NCBI GenBank assembly: GCA_024742415.1 | Contig: JANSYN010000005.1 | Span: 1 to 64,000 of the forward strand | Reading direction: 5' to 3' | DNA length: 64,000 nt | DNA from: Gammaproteobacteria bacterium | GTDB lineage: Bacteria; Pseudomonadota; Gammaproteobacteria; Pseudomonadales; Halieaceae | Part shown: one piece after another, positions 26,113 to 34,255 of the stretch | Numbering within the stretch: the first letter of the stretch is position 1 | Layout of the letters: the number at the start of each line of letters is the position of its first letter | The notes under the pieces: model-generated | Databases searched by the model: none | What the model saw: the letters and a program-made list of their open reading frames with translations, nothing else | What the model was told of the DNA's origin: nothing | Program-made: the position numbers and the translations under genes

Positions 26113-26523
26113 ATGGAATACAACAGCGACATACACAGCGTCGAATGCCCAAAATGCGGTCACGGCATGGATGAAATCTCCTATGGCAGTGATCTGCTCA
26201 TTGATCGCTGCACGCACTGCCAGGGCCTGTGGTTCGACCATGGCGAAGCGGAGCTGCTCAAAAGCAAATGGATGGGCGACGCATTGGATATCGGCAGCCC
26301 CGCCGTCGGCAAAAAATGGGATGCAAAAGACCCAGTGGGCTGTCCGCGCTGCGGCAAGGAAATGGAAAAAGCCTCTGACCCTGACCAGCCACACATCTGG
26401 TACGAAGTCTGCCGTGAGCATGGCATGTTTATGGACGCCGGAGAGTTCACTGATTACAAGCATGAAACCCTCGCCGACTGGTTTCGCAGCTTGATCAAAG
26501 GCTCTCGAAAGAAACGCAAGTAG
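26113..26523 (+). CDS. Zinc-ribbon (TFIIB-type zf) protein
   Basis: The 136-residue protein starts with a CPKCGHGMDEISYG...IDRCTHCQGLWFDHGE stretch, the typical zf-TFIIB domain of bacterial proteins (Cys-x2-Cys ... Cys-x2-Cys). A second, partly similar ribbon follows (CPRCGKEMEKASD...EVCREHGMFMDAGEF), so it has two zinc modules in tandem. A Lys/Arg-rich tail (KGSRKKRK) may bind nucleic acid. The function of such small proteins is unknown. GGGGAG lies eight bases before the chosen ATG. Confidence 0.85.
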   Translation: MEYNSDIHSVECPKCGHGMDEISYGSDLLIDRCTHCQGLWFDHGEAELLKSKWMGDALDIGSPAVGKKWDAKDPVGCPRCGKEMEKASDPDQPHIWYEVCREHGMFMDAGEFTDYKHETLADWFRSLIKGSRKKRK

Positions 26524-26694
26524 CTACGCAACAGGCGCTGCCGGCGCTCCACTTGCAGTTGCCGGCGCGATTTTGCGTTCATCGCTAGCGCCTGACACTT
26601 CCATTCCCACGGTTCTTGCAAGTGCCTTTGCCATGCCACTGTATAACGTGCCCTGCTGCGGCATACTCCTTACACACACCGAAGAAGTAACACT

Positions 26695-28071
26695 ATGAGC
26701 GATTACCGTCCAGGCCAGGATCCAGACTACGATCTCTTTGTTATTGGAGCCGGCTCTGGCGGCGTTCGTGCCGCGCGCATGGCCGCGGCCAGTGGTGCTC
26801 GTGTTGCCATCGCTGAAGACCGCTATATGGGCGGTACCTGCGTTAATGTCGGCTGTGTACCCAAGAAGCTCTACGTGTATGCGTCGGAGTATGGCAAGGG
26901 CTTCCAGGATGCACGCGGCTTTGGCTGGAGTGCACAGACCCACCAGTTTGACTGGACCGTGCTGCGCGACAACAAGCGGGACGAGATAGCGCGACTGAAC
27001 AACATTTATCGCAACCTGCTGGCAGGTGTTGACGCCGAAGTGATCGATGGCAGGGCCCGTATCGTGGACGCCCACACCGTCGCCGTCGGTGAACAAACAT
27101 TCAGCGCGCACAAGCTTCTGATTGCTACCGGCGGGTGGCCCCACATCCCGCCCTTTCCAGGCAGCGAATTGGCCGTAACCTCAAACGAAATCTTCGATCT
27201 GGCGAGCTTCCCCGAGCGCCTGGTTATTGTCGGTGGCGGATACATCGCTGTGGAGTTTGCGGGAATTTTCAACGGTCTCGGCGCCAAGGTCACCCAGCTC
27301 TACCGTGGCCCACTCTTTTTACGCGGATTCGATGAAGACATCCGCCAGCACGCGGCACAGGAGATCGCCAAATCAGGCGTTGACCTGCGTTTTGACACTA
27401 ACGTCACCGCCATCGAAAAAGACGCCAACGGACTGGTCGTCACACTGACCGATGGCTCCACGCTGCACGCTGATGCCGTGCTTTACGCCACCGGCCGCAA
27501 ACCCCACCTGGATGGCCTCGGCCTGGAAAACGTCGATGTCGAGTTAACGGGCAGCGGTACCGTTGCCGTCGATGACGACTTTCGCACCAGCGAGCCGAGC
27601 ATTTTCGCCCTCGGCGACGTGATTGGCGGTATGGAACTCACCCCCGTTGCACTGGCCGAGGGCATGTCATTTGCCCGCAAGCAGTTTGGTGACCTGAACA
27701 AGCCCGTGGAGTACGACTTTATTCCCACCGCCGTTTTCTGCCAACCCAATATCGGCACTGTGGGCTTTACTGAAGCGCAGGCCCGCGCCGAGTTTGGTGA
27801 CATTACCTTGTTCAAATCGACGTTCAAACCCATGAAGCACACCATGAGTGGCCGCGATGAGAAGACCTTCATGAAGCTGATTGTTGACACCGCCTCGGAC
27901 CGGGTCGTCGGTATGCATATGATGGGGCCCGACGCCGGCGAGATCACCCAGGGTATTGCGATCGCCATGCGCGCAGGAGCCACCAAAGCGGTGTTCGATA
28001 GCACCATTGGCATTCACCCGACGGCCGCTGAAGAGTTTGTCACGATGCGGGAGCCCTGGACCGGGGGCTAG
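26695..28071 (+). CDS. gor: Glutathione-disulfide reductase
   Basis: A 458-residue pyridine-nucleotide disulfide oxidoreductase. It has the FAD motif [16 protein letters not shown], the redox-active disulfide [14 protein letters not shown] (Cys49, Cys54), and the NAD(P)-binding motif [15 protein letters not shown]. It also has the second FAD motif [10 protein letters not shown] and the C-terminal catalytic HPTAAEEF. The [13 protein letters not shown] form and the [13 protein letters not shown] stretch distinguish glutathione reductase from lipoamide dehydrogenase and mercuric reductase. It keeps glutathione reduced with NADPH in the cytoplasm. The next gene starts two bases after its stop, so it heads an operon with the TSUP permease and exosortase H genes. 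Confidence 0.93.
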   Translation: MSDYRPGQDPDYDLFVIGAGSGGVRAARMAAASGARVAIAEDRYMGGTCVNVGCVPKKLYVYASEYGKGFQDARGFGWSAQTHQFDWTVLRDNKRDEIARLNNIYRNLLAGVDAEVIDGRARIVDAHTVAVGEQTFSAHKLLIATGGWPHIPPFPGSELAVTSNEIFDLASFPERLVIVGGGYIAVEFAGIFNGLGAKVTQLYRGPLFLRGFDEDIRQHAAQEIAKSGVDLRFDTNVTAIEKDANGLVVTLTDGSTLHADAVLYATGRKPHLDGLGLENVDVELTGSGTVAVDDDFRTSEPSIFALGDVIGGMELTPVALAEGMSFARKQFGDLNKPVEYDFIPTAVFCQPNIGTVGFTEAQARAEFGDITLFKSTFKPMKHTMSGRDEKTFMKLIVDTASDRVVGMHMMGPDAGEITQGIAIAMRAGATKAVFDSTIGIHPTAAEEFVTMREPWTGG

Positions 28072-28073
28072 CG

Positions 28074-28832
28074 ATGGAGTTTGAGCTGTGGCAGGCGGCG
28101 GTACTGGTCATTGTGGGGGTTGTCGCCGGCTTCCTGAATGTGATGGCCGGTGGCGGCTCACTGCTGAGCGTGCCGGTGCTGGTGTTTATGGGCCTGCCAG
28201 GGCCAGTAGCCAATGGCACCAACCGCATCGCCATACTGGCACAGAACATCACCGCCATTGTCACCTTTGCGCGCCGCGGATTCAGTGATTTCAAACTCAG
28301 CCTGACGCTGGCGGCATGCTCGATTCCCGGCGCGGTCATCGGCGCCATGGTGGGGTCACAGCTGGACGGCGTCTGGTTTAATCGTGCGCTGGCGGTGATT
28401 ATGCTCGGCGTGATGCTCGTGATGCACTTTGACCGGGGCAACCAGGCGCAGCCCGAAACACACCGTCCCAGCCGCCGCCAGCTATGGCAGGGTCATGGGC
28501 TGATGGTCCTGGCAGGTTTCTGGGGTGGATTCATCCAGCTCGGTGTTGGCTTTATTCTCATGCCGATCCTCAATCGTGTGATGGGCCTTGATCTTGTACG
28601 CACTAATATGCACAAGGTATTCATCGTGGCCAGTTACACCATTGTGGCGCTGTTGGTCTATGCCAGCCAGATCCAGCTGCTGTGGATTGCAGGCCTTGCG
28701 CTGGCCCTTGGCAACTCTATCGGCGGCTACCTGGGCGCACACTTCACCATCACGCGCGGCGAAAAACTGATTCGGCTGGTGCTCAATGTCGTGCTGGTGG
28801 CATTTATCATTAAACTACTGCTTGATGTATGA
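28074..28832 (+). CDS. TSUP (TauE/SafE) family permease
   Basis: The 252 residues contain about eight membrane segments arranged as two repeats. The family signatures GFLNVMAGGGSLLSVPVL near residue 20 and GFWGGFIQLGVGFILMPIL near residue 145 belong to the TauE/SafE (DUF81) family. Members export or import sulfite, sulfoacetate and other organic sulfonates or small anions. It follows gor by two bases and precedes the exosortase gene by 21. The close packing suggests a shared transcript, though the functional link to glutathione is not obvious. Confidence 0.88.
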   Translation: MEFELWQAAVLVIVGVVAGFLNVMAGGGSLLSVPVLVFMGLPGPVANGTNRIAILAQNITAIVTFARRGFSDFKLSLTLAACSIPGAVIGAMVGSQLDGVWFNRALAVIMLGVMLVMHFDRGNQAQPETHRPSRRQLWQGHGLMVLAGFWGGFIQLGVGFILMPILNRVMGLDLVRTNMHKVFIVASYTIVALLVYASQIQLLWIAGLALALGNSIGGYLGAHFTITRGEKLIRLVLNVVLVAFIIKLLLDV

Positions 28833-28853
28833 CGGGCAACTAGCGCACTCACT

Positions 28854-29363
28854 ATGAACCGATTCATATTGACCTTCATGTTTCTGCTGGTTGCATTGTT
28901 CACGCTGGAAATGCTCATGCCGGTGCAAACGCACGTTATTGTGCCGTTCACTGAAATCCTGGCCCGCATCAGTATGGCGCTGGTGCTGCCATTCGACGAT
29001 TCAGTCATCGCCTATGGCAAAGTACTGCAGTTTACGGACACCGGCTTTGCCGTGAGTATCGAGGCAGGCTGCAACGGCGTCGAGGCTACCATCGTGCTCA
29101 TTGCGGCGGTTGTCGCTTTTCCAGCGCCCTGGAAGGCGCGCATAGCGGCTATTGCGCTGGGCTTCGGGGCCGTGCAGTCGCTCAATATTGTGCGCATTAT
29201 CAGCCTGTTCTACCTGGGTGACTGGAACGCCGATATCTTCGAGTTCGTGCACAAGTTCGTCTGGCCAACCCTGATCATGCTGGACGTGCTGGTGGTATTT
29301 ATCCTTTACCTTCGCTACCTCAACGGCAGCCCCGCTGGTGATGGCAACGCCCATGCAGCGTGA
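28854..29363 (+). CDS. xrtH: Exosortase H (XrtH)
   Basis: A 169-residue integral membrane protein with about five membrane helices. It carries the exosortase catalytic triad: Cys73 in EAGCNGVEA, Arg114 in SLNIVRIISLFYLG and His133 in FEFVHKFVWP. The short length, the AGCNGVEAT motif and the FVWP ending match the XrtH subfamily, which processes exported proteins bearing an IPTL-type CTERM sorting signal. No protein with such a signal is encoded in this window, so substrates must lie elsewhere. It overlaps the companion gene by 23 bases, supporting a coupled function. Confidence 0.85.
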   Translation: MNRFILTFMFLLVALFTLEMLMPVQTHVIVPFTEILARISMALVLPFDDSVIAYGKVLQFTDTGFAVSIEAGCNGVEATIVLIAAVVAFPAPWKARIAAIALGFGAVQSLNIVRIISLFYLGDWNADIFEFVHKFVWPTLIMLDVLVVFILYLRYLNGSPAGDGNAHAA

Positions 29364-29976
29364 TCACCTGCGGCAGTTTCTCATTCTTGTCTTTGCCCTG
29401 CTGATTCCCTGTTTTGGTATCTGGTGGGTGGCCAGCGCACTGCTCGCCCTGCCGGTGACCGGCTTCGTCAATACCGTGCTGACACTGTGGTTTCCCGACG
29501 TTGTGCAGGCGCTGTATACCGATGGTAGCGACACCCTGCTGATGACAGAATTTGGTGACCGCGACGGCGTGCTGATACCGCTGGACCAGGCAGAATACCG
29601 CCTGGGCTTTCCTGTCGATACGCGCTTGCTGTCGTATTCCATTCCCTTCTACAGTGCGCTGCACTTCGCCACGCCGCGCAGCGATGGCTACCTCAACTCA
29701 TGGGTCTGGGGTGTGGTGATCCTTTACCCATTGTTTGCGTTGGGCATGCTTACCATCTGCCTCAAGCAGTTGATGACCGGACTGGGTGTGCACTTTCTTG
29801 ACCAGACAGGCGTGTGGGTACCCGACGCCAATCTTATTGCGCTGTCGTACCAGCTCAGTGTGCTGATAGTCCCCACGGTTGCACCCATCCTGTTGTGGCT
29901 TTGGCAGGGGCGCAACACGGTGCTGCTCAAGGATGTACTGAGCCGCCTGGACAACAAACCTGCCGGCGACAGCTAG
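29341..29976 (+). CDS. Exosortase H-associated membrane protein
   Basis: A 211-residue protein with hydrophobic segments near residues 9-35, 125-145 and 180-195, and an intervening polar periplasmic-type domain (TDGSDTLLMTEFGDRDGVLIPL). It matches what I know of the membrane protein that regularly sits directly after xrtH; its job is unknown but presumably assists sorting or anchoring. The start overlaps the end of xrtH. Its stop codon shares the palindromic CTAG (29973-29976) with the stop codon of the convergent gene on the other strand. Confidence 0.75.
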   Translation: MATPMQRDHLRQFLILVFALLIPCFGIWWVASALLALPVTGFVNTVLTLWFPDVVQALYTDGSDTLLMTEFGDRDGVLIPLDQAEYRLGFPVDTRLLSYSIPFYSALHFATPRSDGYLNSWVWGVVILYPLFALGMLTICLKQLMTGLGVHFLDQTGVWVPDANLIALSYQLSVLIVPTVAPILLWLWQGRNTVLLKDVLSRLDNKPAGDS

Positions 29977-30452
29977 GCGCTATTGCCGATACGCTGCGGC
30001 GAGCTCAGCGGGTGAAACTCCACTACCACTGACACCGCCAGCGCGCGTCGCAGTTCATCTTCGTTAAGACGTCCCTGCGCATCGAATGTGATGTCCTGGT
30101 AGGTTGCGTCCTGTGGATACAGGGCAAGAAACTCCTCCAGCAACGGCCTGATGCGAGCCGGGTCATCTTGCAGTACCTGCGCCTTGTGGGGGATGGTCTT
30201 GCCGGCAATCAGCAGGGTGACTTGCTCCGCGTCGTTGACGTTGCGCCACCACTGCACATGCTTCGACGTAAAACACCGGACGCCGGACCCAAGTTGCTGG
30301 TAACGCACGGGCGTTGCATAGGCGCGGCCTGACTTTCTGCCCACGTAGTTGATCACCAGCAGGCTGTCACTCATCAAAAAATGCAGGGGCGAACGCAGCA
30401 GCAGTCGGGCCACCGCGTTCACAACCACAAATACGCGCTCTGGAATTTTCAT
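29973..30452 (-). CDS. DDN/nitroreductase-like flavin-binding protein (F420H2/FMN split-barrel)
   Basis: The 159 residues include VINYVGRKSGRAYATPVRYQ near residue 33 and HVQWWRNVNDAEQVTLLIAG near residue 65, the hallmarks of the deazaflavin (F420)-dependent nitroreductase family (DUF385). The order of strands fits a split-barrel. Gammaproteobacteria normally lack F420, so an FMN, haem or fatty-acid ligand is more likely here. Its function is unknown. It is convergent with the exosortase companion gene, with stop codons overlapping in CTAG. Confidence 0.8.
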   Translation of the reverse strand: MKIPERVFVVVNAVARLLLRSPLHFLMSDSLLVINYVGRKSGRAYATPVRYQQLGSGVRCFTSKHVQWWRNVNDAEQVTLLIAGKTIPHKAQVLQDDPARIRPLLEEFLALYPQDATYQDITFDAQGRLNEDELRRALAVSVVVEFHPLSSPQRIGNSA

Positions 30453-30554
30453 AACGGGGGCAGTGTAGTGCGAATCGGGGTGAGCAATCTACAGCGCCCG
30501 GCGCGGCCGTCAACAGTGCACGTGCGCGCACGGCCAGTCGAGCGGCTGTGGATG

Positions 30555-31358
30555 CTAATCCTTGTACTGCGGCGGGCGCCCTTCCTTGCGCGCTTTGATA
30601 GCTTCCTCGAAATTCTGCGTTGTCATCCTGACAAACAGTTGCGCGTGGCCCTCGTGATTCATGTGTGTATGCAGGCTGCCGGCGTCTATGCCCGCCCAGA
30701 GCATCTGCTTGCTGAGTTCTACACCCAACTGACTGAATCCGCTGATGCGTTCGGCAATGGCGTAGCACTCGTGTAGCAGCGTATCTGCCGGCACCGTTCT
30801 GGAGACCATACCCAGCAACTGGGCTTCCTCGGCATCGACATCACGCCCGGTCAGCATGATCTCGAAAGCGCGGCTGGTACCAATTGCTCGCGGCAGCAAA
30901 TAGCTCAGGCCGAGCTCCGCAGAGGTCAGGCCATTGTTGATGCCGGCAGGTCGGAAGTAGGCGCGCTGCGAGGCAACGCGAATATCCGTTGCCATTGCCA
31001 GACAAAAGCCGCCGCCAATGGCCGGGCCATTGATGGCACCGATCACCGGCTGGTGCATATCGACTATGGTCTTGATGACATCGTCGAGGATTTTCATGGC
31101 GCGGCGCGCGATACCAGGCACCGTCAAGCCGTCGAAGATATCCATCCAGCCGGGGTCCTCCAGATCTGCGCCAGAACAGAAACCTTCGCCGGCACCGGTG
31201 ACGATCACCACACGGGTCTCATTATCGAAGCTGACTTTCTCCAGGGCCTCCTTGAACGGCACCATCACATCAAAGGCCATGGCGTTCATGCGATCGGGGC
31301 GGTTCAGGGTAATCTGCGTAATGTAGGGTGTGGGCTTCTCGACAAGAACGAATGACAT
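30555..31358 (-). CDS. Enoyl-CoA hydratase/isomerase family protein
   Basis: A 267-residue crotonase-fold enzyme. The oxyanion-hole segments are GEGFCSGADLED (near residue 58) and INGPAIGGGFCLAMATDIRVAS (near residue 108). The glutamate equivalent to Glu144 of rat hydratase sits in GLTSAELGLSYLLPR, but the Glu164 position is replaced (GTSRAFEIMLTG), as in many non-hydratase members. The reaction on an acyl-CoA (hydration, isomerisation or C-C cleavage) cannot be fixed from sequence. I chose the ATG at 31358, with GAGG eight bases upstream. It stands alone on its strand. Confidence 0.85.
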   Translation of the reverse strand: MSFVLVEKPTPYITQITLNRPDRMNAMAFDVMVPFKEALEKVSFDNETRVVIVTGAGEGFCSGADLEDPGWMDIFDGLTVPGIARRAMKILDDVIKTIVDMHQPVIGAINGPAIGGGFCLAMATDIRVASQRAYFRPAGINNGLTSAELGLSYLLPRAIGTSRAFEIMLTGRDVDAEEAQLLGMVSRTVPADTLLHECYAIAERISGFSQLGVELSKQMLWAGIDAGSLHTHMNHEGHAQLFVRMTTQNFEEAIKARKEGRPPQYKD

Positions 31359-31515
31359 TTGCACGACCTCTGCTACAGTTTGATCAGCAGGTTAGCCTTG
31401 CTGGCATCACAACACCATGGCGAGATCGGCCAGCGACGCCACCGGGACAACACCGTTCAACCAGTGTCACGCGCAGGCCAACAAGCCGGCGCGCCACGCC
31501 AGGAAGGAGACGACC

Positions 31516-31710
31516 GTGAGATTGATTGGGCTTATTCTCGCCCTGGGCGCGATGAGCTGGGTGCTCTATCAGGCAGCTGGCGGTGATGACGCAGAATCAG
31601 TCATTCCACAAGCGCATCAGGACGCCATGCAACAGGCGCAGGAGCTCGAAGCTTCCCTGCAGGTGTCGCTCGAACAGAAGCTGGAAGAGGCGGCGGCGCA
31701 CGAGGACTGA
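31516..31710 (+). CDS. Small single-pass membrane protein, unknown
   Basis: A 64-residue peptide starting at GTG with AGGAGA six bases upstream. Residues 2-20 are hydrophobic (RLIGLILALGAMSWVLYQA). The rest is an acidic, Gln/Glu-rich helix (QAHQDAMQQAQELEASLQ), perhaps a short coiled coil. It is convergent with cydB, so despite its proximity it is not the CydX subunit, which would lie downstream of cydB on the same strand. No function is known. Confidence 0.6.
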   Translation: MRLIGLILALGAMSWVLYQAAGGDDAESVIPQAHQDAMQQAQELEASLQVSLEQKLEEAAAHED

Positions 31711-31735
31711 CGCCGTTCGCCTTCCACCGCTTGCC

Positions 31736-31774
31736 GCCTACTCGCAGGGCCTACTCGCAGGGCCTACTCATAGG
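31736..31774 (-). repeat. Three tandem copies of a 13-bp unit around the cydB stop
   Basis: GCCTACTCGCAGG is repeated exactly at 31736-31748 and 31749-31761. A third copy with two changes (GCCTACTCATAGG) at 31762-31774 contains the cydB stop codon on the minus strand. The duplications lie outside the coding part and look like replication slippage that copied the gene end. Confidence 0.9.
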
Positions 31775-32756
31775 AGAGTGCCGTTGTCTTGCCACCAAAC
31801 ACGCGGTACACATAGATTGAATACGCTGCGATCAGGGGTAGCGTGACGGCAACCCCCCAGAAGATAAACTGCAGCGAACTGCTATGGGCAGCGGCCTCAA
31901 AAAGGGTCATCCGCCCGAGAATAATGTCGGGATAGAGGCTATAGGCAAGACCGAACGCCGCCATGAGGCAGATCAGCACAAGGCCGATGAATACCGCCTT
32001 GGCATAGCCGGCGCGTAGCACATCAGGTCGACGCAGCAACCAGCCAATGCCCAGGTAGGCCGCTGCGCAGGTGACCGGTATTGGAACAAGACCAATGGCG
32101 TTGGGAAGCGTAAACCAGCGCGCCGCGATCTCGCTGCTCACCAGCGGTGTAGCAACTGATACCAGCAGCAGTCCAGCGCCCATGGGCAACCATGCGTTTT
32201 TACCCCAGCGCATGGCGTGCTCAAACAGTGCATGCTCCGTTTTTATCATCAGCCATGCTGCACCCAGCATGACGTACAGTGCCGGCAGCGTCACGGCAAT
32301 CAAGGCGGCAAATGCAAGGCTCGTGGTGTTGTCCTGCAGCCCGGTGATGTAGGCGCCGAGCATCCAGCCCTGTGCCATTGACGCCACCAGCGAGCCGGCG
32401 AAAAAAGCGTTATTCCACAGTCCGCGACGGTCATCACCGGCCTTGACGCGAAAGTCAAACGCAACCCCTCGCAAAATAAGGCCAAACAACATGATAGTGA
32501 CGGGGGTGTACAAGGCCGTGAGTACGATGCCGTGCGCCTGCGGAAACGCAATCAACAGAATGCCAACACCCAGCACGATCCAGGTTTCGTTGGCATCCCA
32601 GAACGGGCCGATCGACGAGATCATGACATCCTTGTGGGGCTCACTGGCAAGCGGCAACAGTATGCCGATGCCCAGGTCAAAGCCGTCGAGCACAACATAA
32701 ACCAGTAGCGCCAGGCCCATGGCAAAGACAAAAAATACAGGCAGGAATTCGGTCAT
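31764..32756 (-). CDS. cydB: Cytochrome bd ubiquinol oxidase subunit II
   Basis: A 330-residue integral membrane protein. It has the family start FLPVFFVFAMGLALLVYVVLDGFDLGIGIL and the segment SIGPFWDANETWIVLGVG, followed by about seven more helices ending in WGVAVTLPLIAAYSIYVYRVFGG. It pairs with CydA to reduce oxygen with quinol without pumping protons. The start ATG at 32756 overlaps the cydA stop (ATGA), so translation is coupled. No CydX-like peptide is seen downstream; the region instead has the 13-bp repeats. Confidence 0.93.
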   Translation of the reverse strand: MTEFLPVFFVFAMGLALLVYVVLDGFDLGIGILLPLASEPHKDVMISSIGPFWDANETWIVLGVGILLIAFPQAHGIVLTALYTPVTIMLFGLILRGVAFDFRVKAGDDRRGLWNNAFFAGSLVASMAQGWMLGAYITGLQDNTTSLAFAALIAVTLPALYVMLGAAWLMIKTEHALFEHAMRWGKNAWLPMGAGLLLVSVATPLVSSEIAARWFTLPNAIGLVPIPVTCAAAYLGIGWLLRRPDVLRAGYAKAVFIGLVLICLMAAFGLAYSLYPDIILGRMTLFEAAAHSSSLQFIFWGVAVTLPLIAAYSIYVYRVFGGKTTALSYE

Positions 32757-34105
32757 GGTGCCCCCTGCGCCAGCGCGGGCTTTACCCCGGGAGAGGTCAT
32801 CTCCAGCGAGCGCGCCGGTTTGGTCGACAGGTAACGCAACGCATGAATGTAGGAATACAGCAGGAAAACATACAAGCCAATGTAGCCCACCAGGGTACCA
32901 CTGAGTGTGGCAGCGGAATGATCCGCAACGACCTCGGAGGTTTTTACCAGACCGCGCACGATCCAGGGCTGACGCCCTATTTCGGTCACATACCAACCGG
33001 CCAAGGTCGCCACCCAGCCGGAGAACGTCATCCACGACAACGCCCGCAGCAGCACAGGGCCGGGGCGCTTGCCGCGCAGGTAACATAGCGCCACTGACCA
33101 GGACACCAGCAGCATCAGCATGCCAATACCCAGCATAACCCGAAAGGACCAGAACACCGGCGCCACCGGCGGATGCTCTGCAAAGCTGTTCAGCCCGCGC
33201 ACCTCGCCCTGCGCATCGTGAGTCAGGATAAGACTGGCCGCGTAGGGAATTTTAATCGCGTAGCGCGTGCTGCGCGTGTTCTCATCGGGTAGCCCGACCA
33301 ACGTGAACGCCGCACCCTCTTCAGTTTCCCAGATCGCTTCCATCGCCGCGATTTTTTCCGGTTGGTGCTGCAACGTGTTCAGGCCGTGCAAATCGCCAAC
33401 AAAAATCTGTACCGGTATCACACAGGCGGCCAGCATTACCCCGGTTTTCAGCACCTTCCACGTGGCCGGCCCATCCACGCCCTGGCGCACCCGCCACGCC
33501 GATACGCCGGCCACCAGGAAAGCGCTGGTCAAAAAGCTCGCCAGCAGCATGTGGGTCAGGCGATATGGGAAGGACGGGTTAAAAATAATCGACAGCCAGC
33601 TCTGTGCGTAAAACTGTCCGTCTGTGAAACTATAGCCTGCCGGAGTTTGCATCCAGGAGTTCAACGCGAGAATCCAGAACGCCGACAACGTTGTGCCAAA
33701 CGCTACCAGGAAGGTTGCAATGAGATGCACACGGTTCGACACACGCTGCTTACCAAACAGCATAATGCCAAGGAATGATGCTTCAAGAAAAAAGGCAGTG
33801 AGCACCTCATAGCCTAACAGTGGCCCGGCGATGTTCCCTGCTATCTCCATAAAGCCCGGCCAGTTAGTGCCAAACTGGAAACTCATGGTAATGCCCGAGA
33901 CAACACCCAGCGCAAAGGTCAGCGCGAACACCTTGACCCAGAACGTATACGCATACTCCCAGGCTTCATCGCCAGTCAGGGTGAAACGCAGACGGAAAAA
34001 AAACAGTATCCACGCAAGCCCGATCGTGATGGCGGGAAAGAGAATATGAAAACTGATGTTCGCGGCGAACTGAATACGCGCCAGTACAAACGGGTCGAAT
34101 TCCAT
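32753..34105 (-). CDS. cydA: Cytochrome bd ubiquinol oxidase subunit I, short Q-loop
   Basis: A 450-residue integral membrane subunit carrying the haems. His20 in NISFHILFPAITIG corresponds to the haem b595 ligand. A further His lies in RLTHMLLASFLTSAFLVAG, and Met in WSFRVMLGIGMLM is the haem b558 ligand position. GWYVTEIGRQPWIVRGLV marks the quinol-site end. At 450 residues it is clearly shorter than E. coli CydA (about 520), because the Q-loop is short as in CioA-type (cyanide-insensitive) oxidases. It would support respiration at low oxygen or under sulfide or cyanide stress. cydB follows with a 4-base overlap. Confidence 0.93.
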   Translation of the reverse strand: MEFDPFVLARIQFAANISFHILFPAITIGLAWILFFFRLRFTLTGDEAWEYAYTFWVKVFALTFALGVVSGITMSFQFGTNWPGFMEIAGNIAGPLLGYEVLTAFFLEASFLGIMLFGKQRVSNRVHLIATFLVAFGTTLSAFWILALNSWMQTPAGYSFTDGQFYAQSWLSIIFNPSFPYRLTHMLLASFLTSAFLVAGVSAWRVRQGVDGPATWKVLKTGVMLAACVIPVQIFVGDLHGLNTLQHQPEKIAAMEAIWETEEGAAFTLVGLPDENTRSTRYAIKIPYAASLILTHDAQGEVRGLNSFAEHPPVAPVFWSFRVMLGIGMLMLLVSWSVALCYLRGKRPGPVLLRALSWMTFSGWVATLAGWYVTEIGRQPWIVRGLVKTSEVVADHSAATLSGTLVGYIGLYVFLLYSYIHALRYLSTKPARSLEMTSPGVKPALAQGAP

Positions 34106-34255
34106 TTGAAACCTCCATCAATGCGATGGACTGCGGCTAGCTGAAAACCACGGTGCCGCTTGCACCGGGCCTTGATGCCTCATGCAGCAGTAGAGGCATC
34201 GCTTCATTGTACCCTTTCACGCCCTACGCAACACGCACACGGTGCTGCTGTGCTG

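Noticed and set aside
31516-31710. Small membrane protein considered as CydX
   Set aside because: It is on the opposite strand, convergent with cydB, has an acidic coiled-coil tail unlike CydX, and starts from its own ribosome-binding site.
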